In this document: positions 7,659 to 16,012 of the stretch, piece by piece
How the letters are laid out: every line of letters begins with the position of its first letter
How positions within the stretch are numbered: the first letter of the stretch is position 1
Assembly (NCBI GenBank): GCA_004295085.1
Contig: SHNF01000009.1
Coordinates: 806,001-870,000 of the forward strand
DNA: 64,000 nt
Direction: 5' to 3'
From: Planctomycetota bacterium
GTDB taxonomy: Bacteria > Planctomycetota > UBA1135
Program-made: the position numbers and the translations under genes
Notes under the pieces: generated by a model
Seen by the model: only the letters and a program-made list of their open reading frames with translations
Told to the model about the DNA's origin: nothing
Databases searched by the model: none

Positions 7659-8945
7659 ATGCTGGTGACGCTCGCTTCCACACTCGTTCTGGCCGCATCC
7701 GTGCAGGCTCCGGCCGCCGCGGAAGGCCTCGGCGCGGCCAAGGACTTCGTGATCCTCTACGCCGGCGACCCGGCGACGGAGCGCGCCAAGGCGTTCACGC
7801 AGTTCCTGCAGTCGAGCTTCCGCAAGGTGGACACGATCGAGCTGAAGGACCTCAGCCAGCAGTCCGCCGCGCCGTACGACGTCGTCGTCGCCGACTGGCA
7901 CCGGATGTACGGCGAGGAGGAGATGCAGATCGACATCCCGCACGTCGAGCTGGATCCCGGGTTCAGCAAGCCGATCGTGATGATCGGCGCGGTGGGCGGC
8001 TCCATCCAGCACCACACCAAGATCGGCTGGCTTTGACTGTGCCTCGGCAATGAGGCGCATGGTATGCGCCTCCAGCACCCGATCTTCCACAGCCCGCTCG
8101 AGGCGCAGGTCGAGCTGACGGAGGTCGAGACGCCGTCCAACTACGCATCCTGGCCGGAAGGCGCGGCGCTGCCCGCCAAGCTGCCGGCCTGGCGCGTGCA
8201 GAACGGCGAAGTGGGCAAGGAAGTGGACTACGGGCTGGTCAGCAGCCCCTATGGCTTCGAGGACACGCCCGACGCGGAATGGATCAGCAGCGGCGTCAAC
8301 TCCAAGGGCCCCACGGCCATGGCGCTGGGGCGCCAGGCCAACTGGTTCCTGTGGGGCTTCGCCGGCGATCCGACCCAGATGACCGAGAGCGGCCGGCGGG
8401 TGTTCCTCAACACGATCGTGTACATGAAGCAGTTCGATGGCCAGACGCCGCTGCTCAAGCCCGAGGGCAATCGCGACTTCACCATTCGTGCGCGCGACTG
8501 GGCCCTGGTCTACGCCGGCTTCGTCAAGGAGCTCGGCGCGGACGCGGGCGCCCAGGAGTTCCTGCGCAGCCGCTTCCCGGCGCACCTGGTCGCGGACGGC
8601 ATCGATGCCGGCAGGATCGAGGCCTACTACCGCGAAAACTTCGAGATGCTCTACCCGGGCGAGAACGGCCTCCTGGACGTGGACGCGGACCTGAAAGCGC
8701 TGGGCGTCTCCAACCGCAAGCCCGAATTCCTGGACAGGATGGCCGCGCGGATGCAGGAAATGGGCGCCTCTGACCCCCTGGTCATGACGCTGGCCGACCG
8801 CTACCTGCCCGAGGAGGCGCCGCGCGATCCGGCGCGGTTCGCCGCCTGGCTGGCCCAGAACCGCGACCGCCTGTTCTTCAGCGACGTGTACGGTTACCGC
8901 TGGTTCGTGGGCCCGCGCGCCGCAGCGGCTGCCGGGACGCGCTGA
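7659..8945 (+). CDS. Candidate selenoprotein: exported ThuA/glutamine-amidotransferase-like protein with in-frame UGA (Sec126)
   Basis: Two open stretches, 7659-8036 and 8064-8945, lie in the same reading frame and are separated by one in-frame TGA at 8034-8036; together they give a 428-residue protein. It starts with a strong SD (GGAGG, 7 nt spacing) and a signal peptide (about residues 1-21), then a ThuA-like fold (DFVILYAGDPATERAKAFTQ, YDVVVADWHRM, KPIVMIGAVGGS). The segment around the TGA reads KIGWL-[TGA]-LCLGNEAHGMRLQHPIF and continues the fold without a gap, then WISSGVNSKGPTAMALG, NWFLWGFAGDPTQM and a helical tail. TGA is a normal stop for most neighbouring genes. The second part has no SD of its own. 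A 9-bp hairpin sits 15 nt downstream of the TGA. Selenocysteine at 126, forming Sec-Leu-Cys, is inferred; a nonsense mutation or assembly error is the alternative. Confidence 0.7.
8034..8072 (+). promoter_or_regulatory. Putative bacterial SECIS element with recoded UGA
   Basis: The UGA (8034-8036) is followed by a perfect hairpin: arm GAGGCGCAT at 8052-8060, loop GGT at 8061-8063, arm ATGCGCCTC at 8064-8072. The loop begins 24 nt after the UGA and starts with G-G. Bacterial SECIS elements (SelB-binding) typically have a stem of at least four pairs and a 3-14 nt loop with a G in its first two positions, about 16-37 nt from the UGA. An outer helix GUGC (8039-8042) with GCAC (8075-8078) may extend it. 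The hairpin lies inside coding sequence (NEAHGMRLQ), where a 9-bp perfect stem is not expected by chance. Confidence 0.68.
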
Positions 8946-8955
8946 ACGCCGCCCG

Positions 8956-9201
8956 CTATTCCGCGTCGCGGCGGCGGCGGTGCTCGCGCAGCTTGTGCTC
9001 GGCGCGGCGCACGGCGCGGCGGGCGAAGAAGCTGAGGATGGAGAAGCCGTTCAACAGGGCGCCGCTCAGCAGCAGCCAGTCGTACGGCGAGTTGCCGACG
9101 CCGCCGCGCAGCAGGAACAGCACGAACACAAGCGCGATGACGGCGAGGGCGACGATCCAGTAGCGCTCGGACGTCGTGAAGCCGGGTACGGGCTCAGGCA
9201 C
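8956..9201 (-). CDS. Small two-helix membrane protein, unknown function
   Basis: This 81-residue protein has two hydrophobic segments (about residues 13-33, WIVALAVIALVFVLFLL, and 41-60, WLLLSGALLNGFSILSFF) and an Arg-rich C-terminal tail (RRAVRRAEHKLREHRRRR), suggesting an inner-membrane protein with a cytosolic basic end. The start overlaps the last 8 bp of the aconitase gene, so it is probably co-transcribed and coupled. No family was recognised. Confidence 0.6.
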   Translation of the reverse strand: MPEPVPGFTTSERYWIVALAVIALVFVLFLLRGGVGNSPYDWLLLSGALLNGFSILSFFARRAVRRAEHKLREHRRRRDAE

Positions 9202-11482
9202 GCGCGCCCGCTCTCGGCTTGCGCAAGGTGTTGAGGGCCGAGCCGGCCTTCCACCAGCCGATCTGCTCGGCGTTCAGGCTGTGGCGCAGCGCCACGCGCT
9301 CGCTGCCGCCGTTCTCGTGATGCAGGAGCGCGTGCACGGCGCTGCCCGGCGCCAGCGCCTCGAGCCCTTCCAGGGAGATCCGGTCCTTCTCCGCCACCTT
9401 GTCGTAGTCGGCGGCGTCCACGAACGTGAGCGCCAGCACGCCTTGCTTCTTGAGGTTGGTCTCGTGGATGCGCGCGAAGCTGCGCGCCAGGATGGCGGCG
9501 GCGCCGAGGTGGCGCGGGCTCATGGCCGCGTGCTCGCGCGAGCTGCCCTCGCCGTAGTTCTCGTCGCCCACCACCACCCAGCAGAGACCTTCCTGCCGGT
9601 AGTGGCGCGCCACCTGCGGCACGGCGACGTCGCGCGCGCCGCTGAGCAGGTCGGTGGTGGCGCCGCGCGCGCCGGTGAAGGCGTTGATGGCGCCCGTGAA
9701 CATGTTGTCGCTGATCCGGTCCAGGTGGCCGCGGTAGCGGAGCCAGGGGCCGGCCGGGGAGATGTGGTCGGTGGTGGTCTTGCCCCTGGTCTTGAGCAGC
9801 AGCGGCATGCGCCGGTACTGGTCCGGCGGGATGGGCGCGAAGGGCGCCAGCGCCTGGAGGCGCTCGCTGGCCGGATCAATCTTGACGGCGACGGCTGCGC
9901 CGTCGCGGGGGGGCGGCTGGTAGCCCTCGGCCTTGGGCACGAAGCCGCGCGGCGGCACTTCCGGCGCCGCTGCGGGCGGCTGCAGCCTCCAGCTGCCGCC
10001 GCCGGCGCCCGGCAGCTCGTCGCGCAGCGGGTTGAAGCTCAGGCGCCCGGCCAGGCCCAGCGCCATGACGACCTCGGGGCTGCCGATGAAGGCCAGGGTT
10101 TCGGCGTTGCCGTCGTTGCGGCCCGGGAAGTTGCGGTTGAACGAGGTGACGATGGTGTTGCGCTCGCCCTTGCGGATCTCGTCGCGCTTCCACTGCCCGA
10201 TGCACGGGCCGCAGGCATTGGCCAGCACGGTGGCGCCCACGGCCTGCAGCGCCTCCATGAAGCCGTCGCGGCGGATGGTGGCGTCGATCATCTCCGAGCC
10301 GGGCGAGATCAGGAGCGGCGTGGCCATGCGCGCGCCGTGCGCCTGCGCCTGCCTGGCCACGTCCACGGCGCGGCTGATGTCTTCGTAGCTGCTGTTGGTG
10401 CACGAGCCGACCAGGGACACGCTGATGCGGTCGGGGTAGCCCTCCGAGCGCACCGCGGCGGCCACGGCGCTGATGGGCCGGGCCAGGTCCGGCGTGTGCG
10501 GGCCCACCAGGTGCGGCTCCAGCGCGTCCAGGTCGATGTGCACCACGCGGTCGTAGTAGCGCTCCGGCGCGGCCAGGACTTCGGCGTCAGCGATGACCAG
10601 GTCCTCGTTCTCCTCGGCCAGCGCCGCCAGCGCCGCGCGGCCCGTGGCGCGCAGGTAGGCGGCCATGCGCGCGTCGAAGGGGAACACGCTGGTGGTGGCG
10701 CCGTGCTCGGCGCCCATGTTGCACACCGTGGCCTTGCCGGTGCAGCTCAGCGACGCGCAGCCTTCGCCGAAGAACTCGACGATGTGGTTGGTGCCGCCCT
10801 TGACGGTCAGGATCCCGCACAGCTTCAGGATGACGTCCTTGGGTGCGGTCCAGCCGTTGAGCTTGCCGGTGAGCTGCACGCCGATGAGCTTGGGCTGCAG
10901 CACCTCCCAGGGGAAGCCGGCCATGACGTCCACCGCGTCGGCGCCGCCCACGCCCACCGCCAGCATGCCCAGCCCGCCGCCGTTGGGCGTGTGGCTGTCG
11001 GTGCCGATCATCATGCCGCCCGGGAACGCGTAGTTCTCGAGCACCACCTGGTGGATGATGCCGCTCCCGGGCTTCCAGAAGCCGATGCCGTAGCGCGCGC
11101 TGACCGTGGACAGGAAATCGTAGACCTCGCGGTTCTCCTCGATGGCGCGCAGCGTGTCGGCGGCGCTGCCGCTGTGCGCGCGGATGAGGTGATCGCAGTG
11201 CACGGTGGCCGGCACGGCCACTTCGTCGCGGCCGGCGCTCATGAACTGGAGCAGTGCCATCTGCGCGGTGGCGTCCTGCATGGCCACGCGGTCCGGCCGC
11301 AGCAGCAGGTAGGCCTTGCCGGGGTCCAGCGGCTGGCCCGCGGGGTCATCCAGGTGGCCGAAAAGGATCTTCTCGGCGAGCGTCAGGGGCCGGCCGAGGC
11401 GCCGGCGCGCGGACTGGAGCCGCTCGCGCATGCGCGCGTACACGAGACGGACCATCTCGGGAGTGGATTCGATGGCGGGCAT
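9194..11482 (-). CDS. Aconitate hydratase, mitochondrial-type
   Basis: This 762-residue TCA-cycle enzyme interconverts citrate and isocitrate using a [4Fe-4S] cluster. Recognisable blocks are RPDRVAMQDATAQMALLQFM, TVHCDHLI, GTDSHTPNGGGLGMLAVGVGG, SLVGSCTNSSYEDISRA (first cluster Cys), NACGPCIGQW (other two cluster Cys), TSFNRNFPGRNDGN, TTDHISPAGPW and GDENYGEGSSREHAAM in the swivel domain. This is the eukaryotic-mitochondrial subtype rather than AcnB. The start ATG at 11482 precedes IESTPEMVRLVYARM; an alternative ATG at 11512 would add ten residues. Confidence 0.95.
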   Translation of the reverse strand: MPAIESTPEMVRLVYARMRERLQSARRRLGRPLTLAEKILFGHLDDPAGQPLDPGKAYLLLRPDRVAMQDATAQMALLQFMSAGRDEVAVPATVHCDHLIRAHSGSAADTLRAIEENREVYDFLSTVSARYGIGFWKPGSGIIHQVVLENYAFPGGMMIGTDSHTPNGGGLGMLAVGVGGADAVDVMAGFPWEVLQPKLIGVQLTGKLNGWTAPKDVILKLCGILTVKGGTNHIVEFFGEGCASLSCTGKATVCNMGAEHGATTSVFPFDARMAAYLRATGRAALAALAEENEDLVIADAEVLAAPERYYDRVVHIDLDALEPHLVGPHTPDLARPISAVAAAVRSEGYPDRISVSLVGSCTNSSYEDISRAVDVARQAQAHGARMATPLLISPGSEMIDATIRRDGFMEALQAVGATVLANACGPCIGQWKRDEIRKGERNTIVTSFNRNFPGRNDGNAETLAFIGSPEVVMALGLAGRLSFNPLRDELPGAGGGSWRLQPPAAAPEVPPRGFVPKAEGYQPPPRDGAAVAVKIDPASERLQALAPFAPIPPDQYRRMPLLLKTRGKTTTDHISPAGPWLRYRGHLDRISDNMFTGAINAFTGARGATTDLLSGARDVAVPQVARHYRQEGLCWVVVGDENYGEGSSREHAAMSPRHLGAAAILARSFARIHETNLKKQGVLALTFVDAADYDKVAEKDRISLEGLEALAPGSAVHALLHHENGGSERVALRHSLNAEQIGWWKAGSALNTLRKPRAGARA

Positions 11483-11608
11483 TGCGGGGACACGGGCGGA
11501 GAAGCCGGCCATTCTAGCCCGGGTGTAAGGTCGGGCGCCGCCGCCCATAAGGATGGATGAGGCCGGCGCATTCCGGCGCCGGCAACAGGGTTTCGAGGAG
11601 GATCTGCC

Positions 11609-12100
11609 ATGTTCGCCACGCTCGCTCTCGCTCTCGCTTTCCAGGTCGGTGTGGATCCCGCGCAGGCCGCGCAGGCCGAGGCGCGCCCGGTGTACGTGCT
11701 GACGTACGCCAAGATCGCGGCGCACGCCGCGCGCCGCTTCGACCTGCCGCAGCTCGGCGGCCCGCATACCAGGCTCATGCTGCTCGAGCTGGCCGCGAGC
11801 CGGGTCGGGCTGCACTTCGTGCTCCTGGACGGCGACGCGCGCCCGCTCGGTCCGGCCCAGGCCTTGGATCCGCAGCGCCGCCGGCCGATCGTGTGCTTCC
11901 CGGATGACCGGCTGGAGTACCCCGTCAGCGTGCTGGTCTTCAACACGGCCGAGGTCGACGCCGTGATCGCCATGGACGCGCAGATGGACCTGGGTGAGCG
12001 CGGCGGCGCCGGCTCCATCGGGCCGTCCATCGTGTGCAACTTCAGCAACGTGGCCCGCACCGCGCGCACGGCGCAGGGCATCGGCGCGGAGTCGCGCTGA
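11609..12100 (+). CDS. Exported hypothetical protein
   Basis: This 163-residue product opens with a signal-peptide-like stretch (MFATLALALAFQVGVDPAQA) after a good SD (GAGGAGG, about 8 nt before the ATG). The remainder (TYAKIAAHAARRFDLPQLGG, RLMLLELAASRVGLHFVLLDG, EYPVSVLVFNTAEVDAVIAMDAQ, GSIGPSIVCNFSNVARTAR) matches no family I recognise. It is divergent from aconitase, sharing a 126-bp promoter region. Confidence 0.6.
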   Translation: MFATLALALAFQVGVDPAQAAQAEARPVYVLTYAKIAAHAARRFDLPQLGGPHTRLMLLELAASRVGLHFVLLDGDARPLGPAQALDPQRRRPIVCFPDDRLEYPVSVLVFNTAEVDAVIAMDAQMDLGERGGAGSIGPSIVCNFSNVARTARTAQGIGAESR

Positions 12101-12130
12101 GTGCGCCCAGGAATGACCGGGAAGGACCGG

Positions 12131-12163
12131 ACAGGCTGGCGGAAGGACATTCCGCCGGCCTGT
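12131..12163 (+). other. Long perfect hairpin upstream of the sigma-factor gene
   Basis: Arms ACAGGCTGGCGGAA (12131-12144) and TTCCGCCGGCCTGT (12150-12163) form 14 pairs, one of them a G-U wobble, around a GGACA loop. No U-tract follows, so it is not a classic intrinsic terminator. It lies 31 bp after the preceding stop and 75 bp before the sigma-factor ATG. Confidence 0.6.
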
Positions 12164-12193
12164 GCGTTGCTCCGGTATCCGGGCGGAACTAGC

Positions 12194-12217
12194 ATGAGGC
12201 TCTGGCAGAGGCCTCAT
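12194..12217 (+). other. Second leader hairpin, 20 bp before the sigma-factor start
   Basis: ATGAGGCTCT (12194-12203) pairs with AGAGGCCTCAT (12207-12217) around a GGC loop, giving ten pairs with one bulged G. Its closeness to the start codon means it could affect ribosome access; no SD is visible between it and the ATG at 12238. Confidence 0.45.
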
Positions 12218-12237
12218 CTGCGGGTCCCATCTGGCCC

Positions 12238-12972
12238 ATGGACCCCAAGCGAAACCCCCCGAATCCCGAAACCGTCTCCGCGGTGTGGGGGCCGCCCACG
12301 TCGTGGAGCCTGATCCGACAGGCCGCCGGCAACGCGGCCGAGGATCGCACCCAGCTGGCCTGGGAGGAGCTCGTGGACCGCTACCGGGCGCCCGCGGAGA
12401 AGTCGCTGCGGCGCATGATCCGCAACCATCCGGACACCGAGGAGATCGTCCACGACTTCTTCGCCTACCTGTACGAGAAGCGCCTGCTGCCCAAGGCCGA
12501 CCCCAAGCTCGGCAAGTTCCGCTGCTTCATCCAGGGCGTGATCCGCAACTTCGCGCGCCAGCGCCTGCGCGCCAATCGTTCCTGGAGCCACGCGGGCGAG
12601 AACGTGCCGGAGCCGGGCGTGCTGCCGGGATCGCCCGAGTTCGAGCGTCTGGAGGAGCTGGAATGGGCCAACGGCGTGCTGCACAACGCCGTCGGCCGGC
12701 TGCTCAAGGCCCAGCCGCGCGACGCCGAGCTGCTGCTGCGCTGTTACGGCGTGGCGCCGTTCCCCGAGACGCCGCGCCAGGCCTTGTGCCAGGAGACCGG
12801 CCTGACCATGAACGCGCTGAACGTGGCCGTGCACCGCGCGCGCGAGCGGCTGCGCACGCTGGTGATCGACGAGATCCGCCAGACCGTGGCCACCGCCGGC
12901 GACATGGAGGAAGAGGTGCAGCTTGTGTGCGAGCGCCTGATCGGCGCGCATCCGGGGCTGATGGATGATTGA
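12238..12972 (+). CDS. ECF-type RNA polymerase sigma factor (planctomycete-type)
   Basis: This 244-residue protein has the layout of large ECF-like sigma factors common in Planctomycetota. A lead-in TSWSLIRQAA is followed by a sigma-2 region (WEELVDRYRAP, DTEEIVHDFFAYLYEKRLL, LGKFRCFIQGVIRNFARQRLR), then a sigma-4 region with a helix-turn-helix (PRQALCQETGLTMNALNVAVHRARERLRTLV) and a C-terminal extension of about 35 residues (IRQTVATAGDMEEEV). No anti-sigma gene is adjacent. Instead the next two genes encode an ABC transporter, the first starting 3 bp after the sigma stop. Two hairpins lie in the leader. The start has no clear SD. Confidence 0.85.
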   Translation: MDPKRNPPNPETVSAVWGPPTSWSLIRQAAGNAAEDRTQLAWEELVDRYRAPAEKSLRRMIRNHPDTEEIVHDFFAYLYEKRLLPKADPKLGKFRCFIQGVIRNFARQRLRANRSWSHAGENVPEPGVLPGSPEFERLEELEWANGVLHNAVGRLLKAQPRDAELLLRCYGVAPFPETPRQALCQETGLTMNALNVAVHRARERLRTLVIDEIRQTVATAGDMEEEVQLVCERLIGAHPGLMDD

Positions 12973-12975
12973 TGG

Positions 12976-13758
12976 ATGCCGGGTGAGCGCTTGACGCCGC
13001 TCGTCGAGGCGCGCGCACTGTGCCGGCGCTTCGGCCGCATCGAGGCGGTCGCCGGCCTGGACCTGCGCATCCCGGAAGGCAGCTTGTACGGCTTCCTGGG
13101 GCCCAACGGGGCCGGCAAGACCACCGTCATCCGCATGCTGACCGGGCTGCTGCAGCCGAGCAGCGGGGAGGTCCTGATCGCGGGGCGTCCTTACTCCGAG
13201 GCCGGCCGCGGCATCCGCCGGATGGTCGGCTACGTGGCCGACACGCCGCCGGTGTACGACTACCTCACCGGGCGCCAGCACATCGCGTTCGTGACCAGCC
13301 TGTATGGAGTGCCGCCGGCAGTGCGCGAGGCGGCGGCGGAGCGGCTGCTGGAGGCGCTCGGCATGAGTGAGCGGGCCGACGAGATCTGCAAGGGCTATTC
13401 GTTCGGCATGAAGAAGAAGATCCACATCGCCGCGGTGCTGGCTTGCAGCCCGCGCGTGTGCTTCCTGGACGAGCCGACCTCGGGACTGGATCCGCGCAGC
13501 GCCTGGCAGCTCCGGGAGCTGCTGCGCGAGCACTGCCGGCGCGGCAACAGCGTGTTCCTGAGCACGCACCTGCTCGAGACCGCGGAAAAGGTCTGCGACC
13601 GGATCGGCATCCTGGACCGGGGCCGGCTGCGGGCCGAGGGCACGCTGGACGAGCTGCGGGCGCTGGGAGGCGAGCAGTCCCTGGAGGGGATCTTCCTGCG
13701 CCTGACCGCCGAGGGCGCCCAGGTTGCGACCGGGAATGCGGGCCATCCTGCGCGCTGA
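12976..13758 (+). CDS. ABC-2 type transporter ATP-binding protein
   Basis: This 260-residue ATPase has Walker A GPNGAGKTT (about residues 42-50), a Q-loop-side VGYVADTPPVYDYLTGRQH, a signature YSFGMKKK in place of LSGGQ (usual in ABC-2 exporters and Nat/Gld-like systems), Walker B VCFLDEPTSGLDP and switch STH. It energises export with the permease encoded next, whose ATG lies inside its 3' end. It starts 3 bp after the sigma-factor stop, suggesting a sigma-transporter operon. Confidence 0.88.
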   Translation: MPGERLTPLVEARALCRRFGRIEAVAGLDLRIPEGSLYGFLGPNGAGKTTVIRMLTGLLQPSSGEVLIAGRPYSEAGRGIRRMVGYVADTPPVYDYLTGRQHIAFVTSLYGVPPAVREAAAERLLEALGMSERADEICKGYSFGMKKKIHIAAVLACSPRVCFLDEPTSGLDPRSAWQLRELLREHCRRGNSVFLSTHLLETAEKVCDRIGILDRGRLRAEGTLDELRALGGEQSLEGIFLRLTAEGAQVATGNAGHPAR

Positions 13759-15430
13759 GCTGCAGGCGTTCGGCAACCTGCTGCGCACCGGCTCTGGCCG
13801 CCGCCTGCTCCTGCTGCAGGCCGTGGGCCTGGCGTGCTGCGCCTTGAGCACGCTCAGCCTGGCGTCGCTGGTGGTGGACGCGGAGGCGATCCGGTCCTTG
13901 CACGCGGCGCCGGACCTGGCGCCGTTCCTGCGGGCGGTGTACGGCCTGGCGCTCGCGCCGTCCGCGCTCATGGCCTGCGCCATGTTCTTCTGGGTGGGGG
14001 AGAAGGCCATGAGCCCCTCTCCCGAGCTGGACCTGCTGCTGGCCGCGCCGGTCCTGCGCTGGGCGCCCGTGGCGCGCACCGGCCTGCGGCTGTGGCTGCA
14101 CGGGTTTCTGTTCGCGGTCGCGCTGGCGGCTCCGATCCTGGTGGTGCTCAGCGCGCGCAGCGGGCGCTGGCAGCCGCTGGCCCTGGCGCCGGCGGCGCTG
14201 CTGGCGCTGATCTCGCCTCTCGCCCCGGCGCTCATCCTGGGCCGGGTGCTGCTGCTGCGCTGGTTCGGATCGCCGGCGTTCCGCCGCTTCCTCGGACTGT
14301 TCAGCGGGCTGGTCGGACTGGCGTTCCTCGTGCTCTGGATCGGCGTCGCCGTCAGCCACGGCGGCCGCATGGAAGCGGCCGCCGAGCAGGCCCTGGAACA
14401 GCTGCGCGCCGACCCGCGGCTGCCGCTGCTGCTGCGGCCGGCCGGCGCCCTGCTCGGCTGGGCCGCGGGCGCGCCATTCCAGCTGTCCGCGCTGCTCGGC
14501 AACCTGGCCTTGCTGGCGGCCGGCCCGGCGCTGCTGCTCGCCGCCGCGCCGTTCTTCGCACGGGCCTACGAGCACGAGGGCCTGGCGCTGGGAGGGCGGC
14601 GCCGCGCGCGCGCAGGCCGGCGCGGCTGGCCGGCGTCTGCGGCCGCCTCGGTGGCGTGGAAGGAGCTGCTCCTGATCCTGCGCCAGCCCGGCCGCGTGAT
14701 CGGACTGCTGGCGCTCGCCTTCATCGCCGTGGTGCTGCTGCGCGGGCGCGAGCGGGAGTTCTATCCCGAGCGCTTCATCCCGGAGGAGTTCTGGCAGTAT
14801 TCCAGCGATCTCAAGGTCCCCGCCGGGCTCCGCCATGCGGCGGTGCTGCTCGGGGTTCACGTGTGGCTGCTCGCCATGGCGCTGCCCGGCTTCGCCATGG
14901 GCATGATCAAGGGTGAGGGCGAGCACTGGAGCCTGTACGTGGCCGTGCCGGCGCCGCGCGCGTCCGTGATGTGGGGCAAGCTCACGCCGATCGCGCTCGC
15001 GGCCGGATTCCTGACGGCGGCGCTGGCCGCGGCGGCGATTCTGGTGCACGGCGTGCAGCTGCGGTCCGTGCTGGGCTACCTGGCCGGCGCCGTCCCCGCC
15101 ACGCTGCTGCTCGTCAGTGTCTATGGCGCCGCCTGCACCCATCCGGCGCTGGGCCGGCCGTCCGCGTCCGGCGGCGGATCGCGCAACCTGCTGTTCGTCC
15201 TGGTGGTGATGGTGCTGGCGATCGTGACGTTCGTGCCCGGCTTGCTGCTGTGGGGTCAGGTCAAAGACCGCTACGCGGACCGCGGCAGCCTGCTGGAGGC
15301 GGTGCCGCTCGCCTGGGTCCCGGTCCTGCTGCTTGCAGCCTTGTGGGCCGCGGGCGCGCTGGTCGGAGCCCTGGGCCTGCGCTGGATGCTGCGCAACATC
15401 GTGCGCCTCTCGCGGCCGGCGCCGGAATAA
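13736..15430 (+). CDS. ABC transporter permease, multi-spanning membrane protein
   Basis: This 564-residue protein has many hydrophobic segments (for example LLLLQAVGLACCALSTLSLASLVV, FLGLFSGLVGLAFLVLWIGVAV, LLGNLALLAAGPALLLAAAPFF, LLFVLVVMVLAIVTFVPGLLL) and basic loops, with about 12 predicted membrane spans. It is the membrane partner of the preceding ATPase, overlapping it by 23 bp. The ATG at 13736 (MRAILRAELQAF) is preferred over a TTG 12 bp upstream. The substrate is unknown. Confidence 0.82.
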   Translation: MRAILRAELQAFGNLLRTGSGRRLLLLQAVGLACCALSTLSLASLVVDAEAIRSLHAAPDLAPFLRAVYGLALAPSALMACAMFFWVGEKAMSPSPELDLLLAAPVLRWAPVARTGLRLWLHGFLFAVALAAPILVVLSARSGRWQPLALAPAALLALISPLAPALILGRVLLLRWFGSPAFRRFLGLFSGLVGLAFLVLWIGVAVSHGGRMEAAAEQALEQLRADPRLPLLLRPAGALLGWAAGAPFQLSALLGNLALLAAGPALLLAAAPFFARAYEHEGLALGGRRRARAGRRGWPASAAASVAWKELLLILRQPGRVIGLLALAFIAVVLLRGREREFYPERFIPEEFWQYSSDLKVPAGLRHAAVLLGVHVWLLAMALPGFAMGMIKGEGEHWSLYVAVPAPRASVMWGKLTPIALAAGFLTAALAAAAILVHGVQLRSVLGYLAGAVPATLLLVSVYGAACTHPALGRPSASGGGSRNLLFVLVVMVLAIVTFVPGLLLWGQVKDRYADRGSLLEAVPLAWVPVLLLAALWAAGALVGALGLRWMLRNIVRLSRPAPE

Positions 15431-15431
15431 G

Positions 15432-15998
15432 ATGCGGGCGATGCAGGTCCGCCGCCTGCTGGCCGCCCCCATCGCCGCGTGCCTGGCTGCCTGCTCCGCC
15501 ACGCAGCTGGCCGAGAGCGAGAGCGCGGCGCGCTTCGTGCAGCAGCACTACGGCCGCATCACGGTGGGCGCGGACTGGACGCAGGTGCAGGCCGACTTCC
15601 TGCCGGACGCGCGCATCGCGCGGGTGCGGCCGGAGGCGCCGGGTCTGCCGGAAACCTCCACCGTGGCCGAGTACTTTGCGCGTTCGGCGCCGCACATCGA
15701 CGCCCAGCATTCCTTCTCGATCCGGCCCATGGGCCTGCGCGCCGTCGTGTATGACCGCGTGGCCACCGTCTGGGCCAGCGTCGAGGTCGAGGAAACGAGC
15801 GCCGGCGGCCAGGAGTCCGTCTTCGCCGCGGTGGACGTGTTCTGCCTGGCTCGCGACGAGCAGGACCGCTGGCGCATCAGTCACCTGCTCTGGCAGACCG
15901 CGGTGCCGTCGTGGCCGCCCGACGGTGAGCGGACGTCCCAGCCGTTCACGCGTGACGGCGTGGAGGTGCGGCTGGGATTCGGTTACGTGGGCCCGTAG
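15432..15998 (+). CDS. Lipoprotein with SnoaL/NTF2-like fold
   Basis: This 188-residue product has a lipoprotein signal (MRAMQVRRLLAAPIAACLAAC, lipobox LAAC with the acylated Cys at 21). The mature part resembles the SnoaL/NTF2-like cone: SAARFVQQHYGRITVGADWTQVQADF, DRVATVWASVEVEET, SVFAAVDVFCLARDEQDRWRISHLLWQ. Such domains bind small ligands or act as calcium/calmodulin-kinase-association-like modules; function here is unknown. It begins 1 bp after the permease stop, so it is in the same operon. Confidence 0.68.
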   Translation: MRAMQVRRLLAAPIAACLAACSATQLAESESAARFVQQHYGRITVGADWTQVQADFLPDARIARVRPEAPGLPETSTVAEYFARSAPHIDAQHSFSIRPMGLRAVVYDRVATVWASVEVEETSAGGQESVFAAVDVFCLARDEQDRWRISHLLWQTAVPSWPPDGERTSQPFTRDGVEVRLGFGYVGP

Positions 15999-16012
15999 GC
16001 GCGGCCGCCGCG

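Noticed and set aside
8064..8945. A separate gene starting at ATG 8064
   Set aside because: No ribosome binding site, the ATG is inside the hairpin, and the frame continues the upstream protein across one TGA without loss of fold.
12131..12163. Intrinsic terminator after the exported hypothetical gene
   Set aside because: The 14-bp stem is strong but no U-tract follows, so it is listed only as a hairpin.
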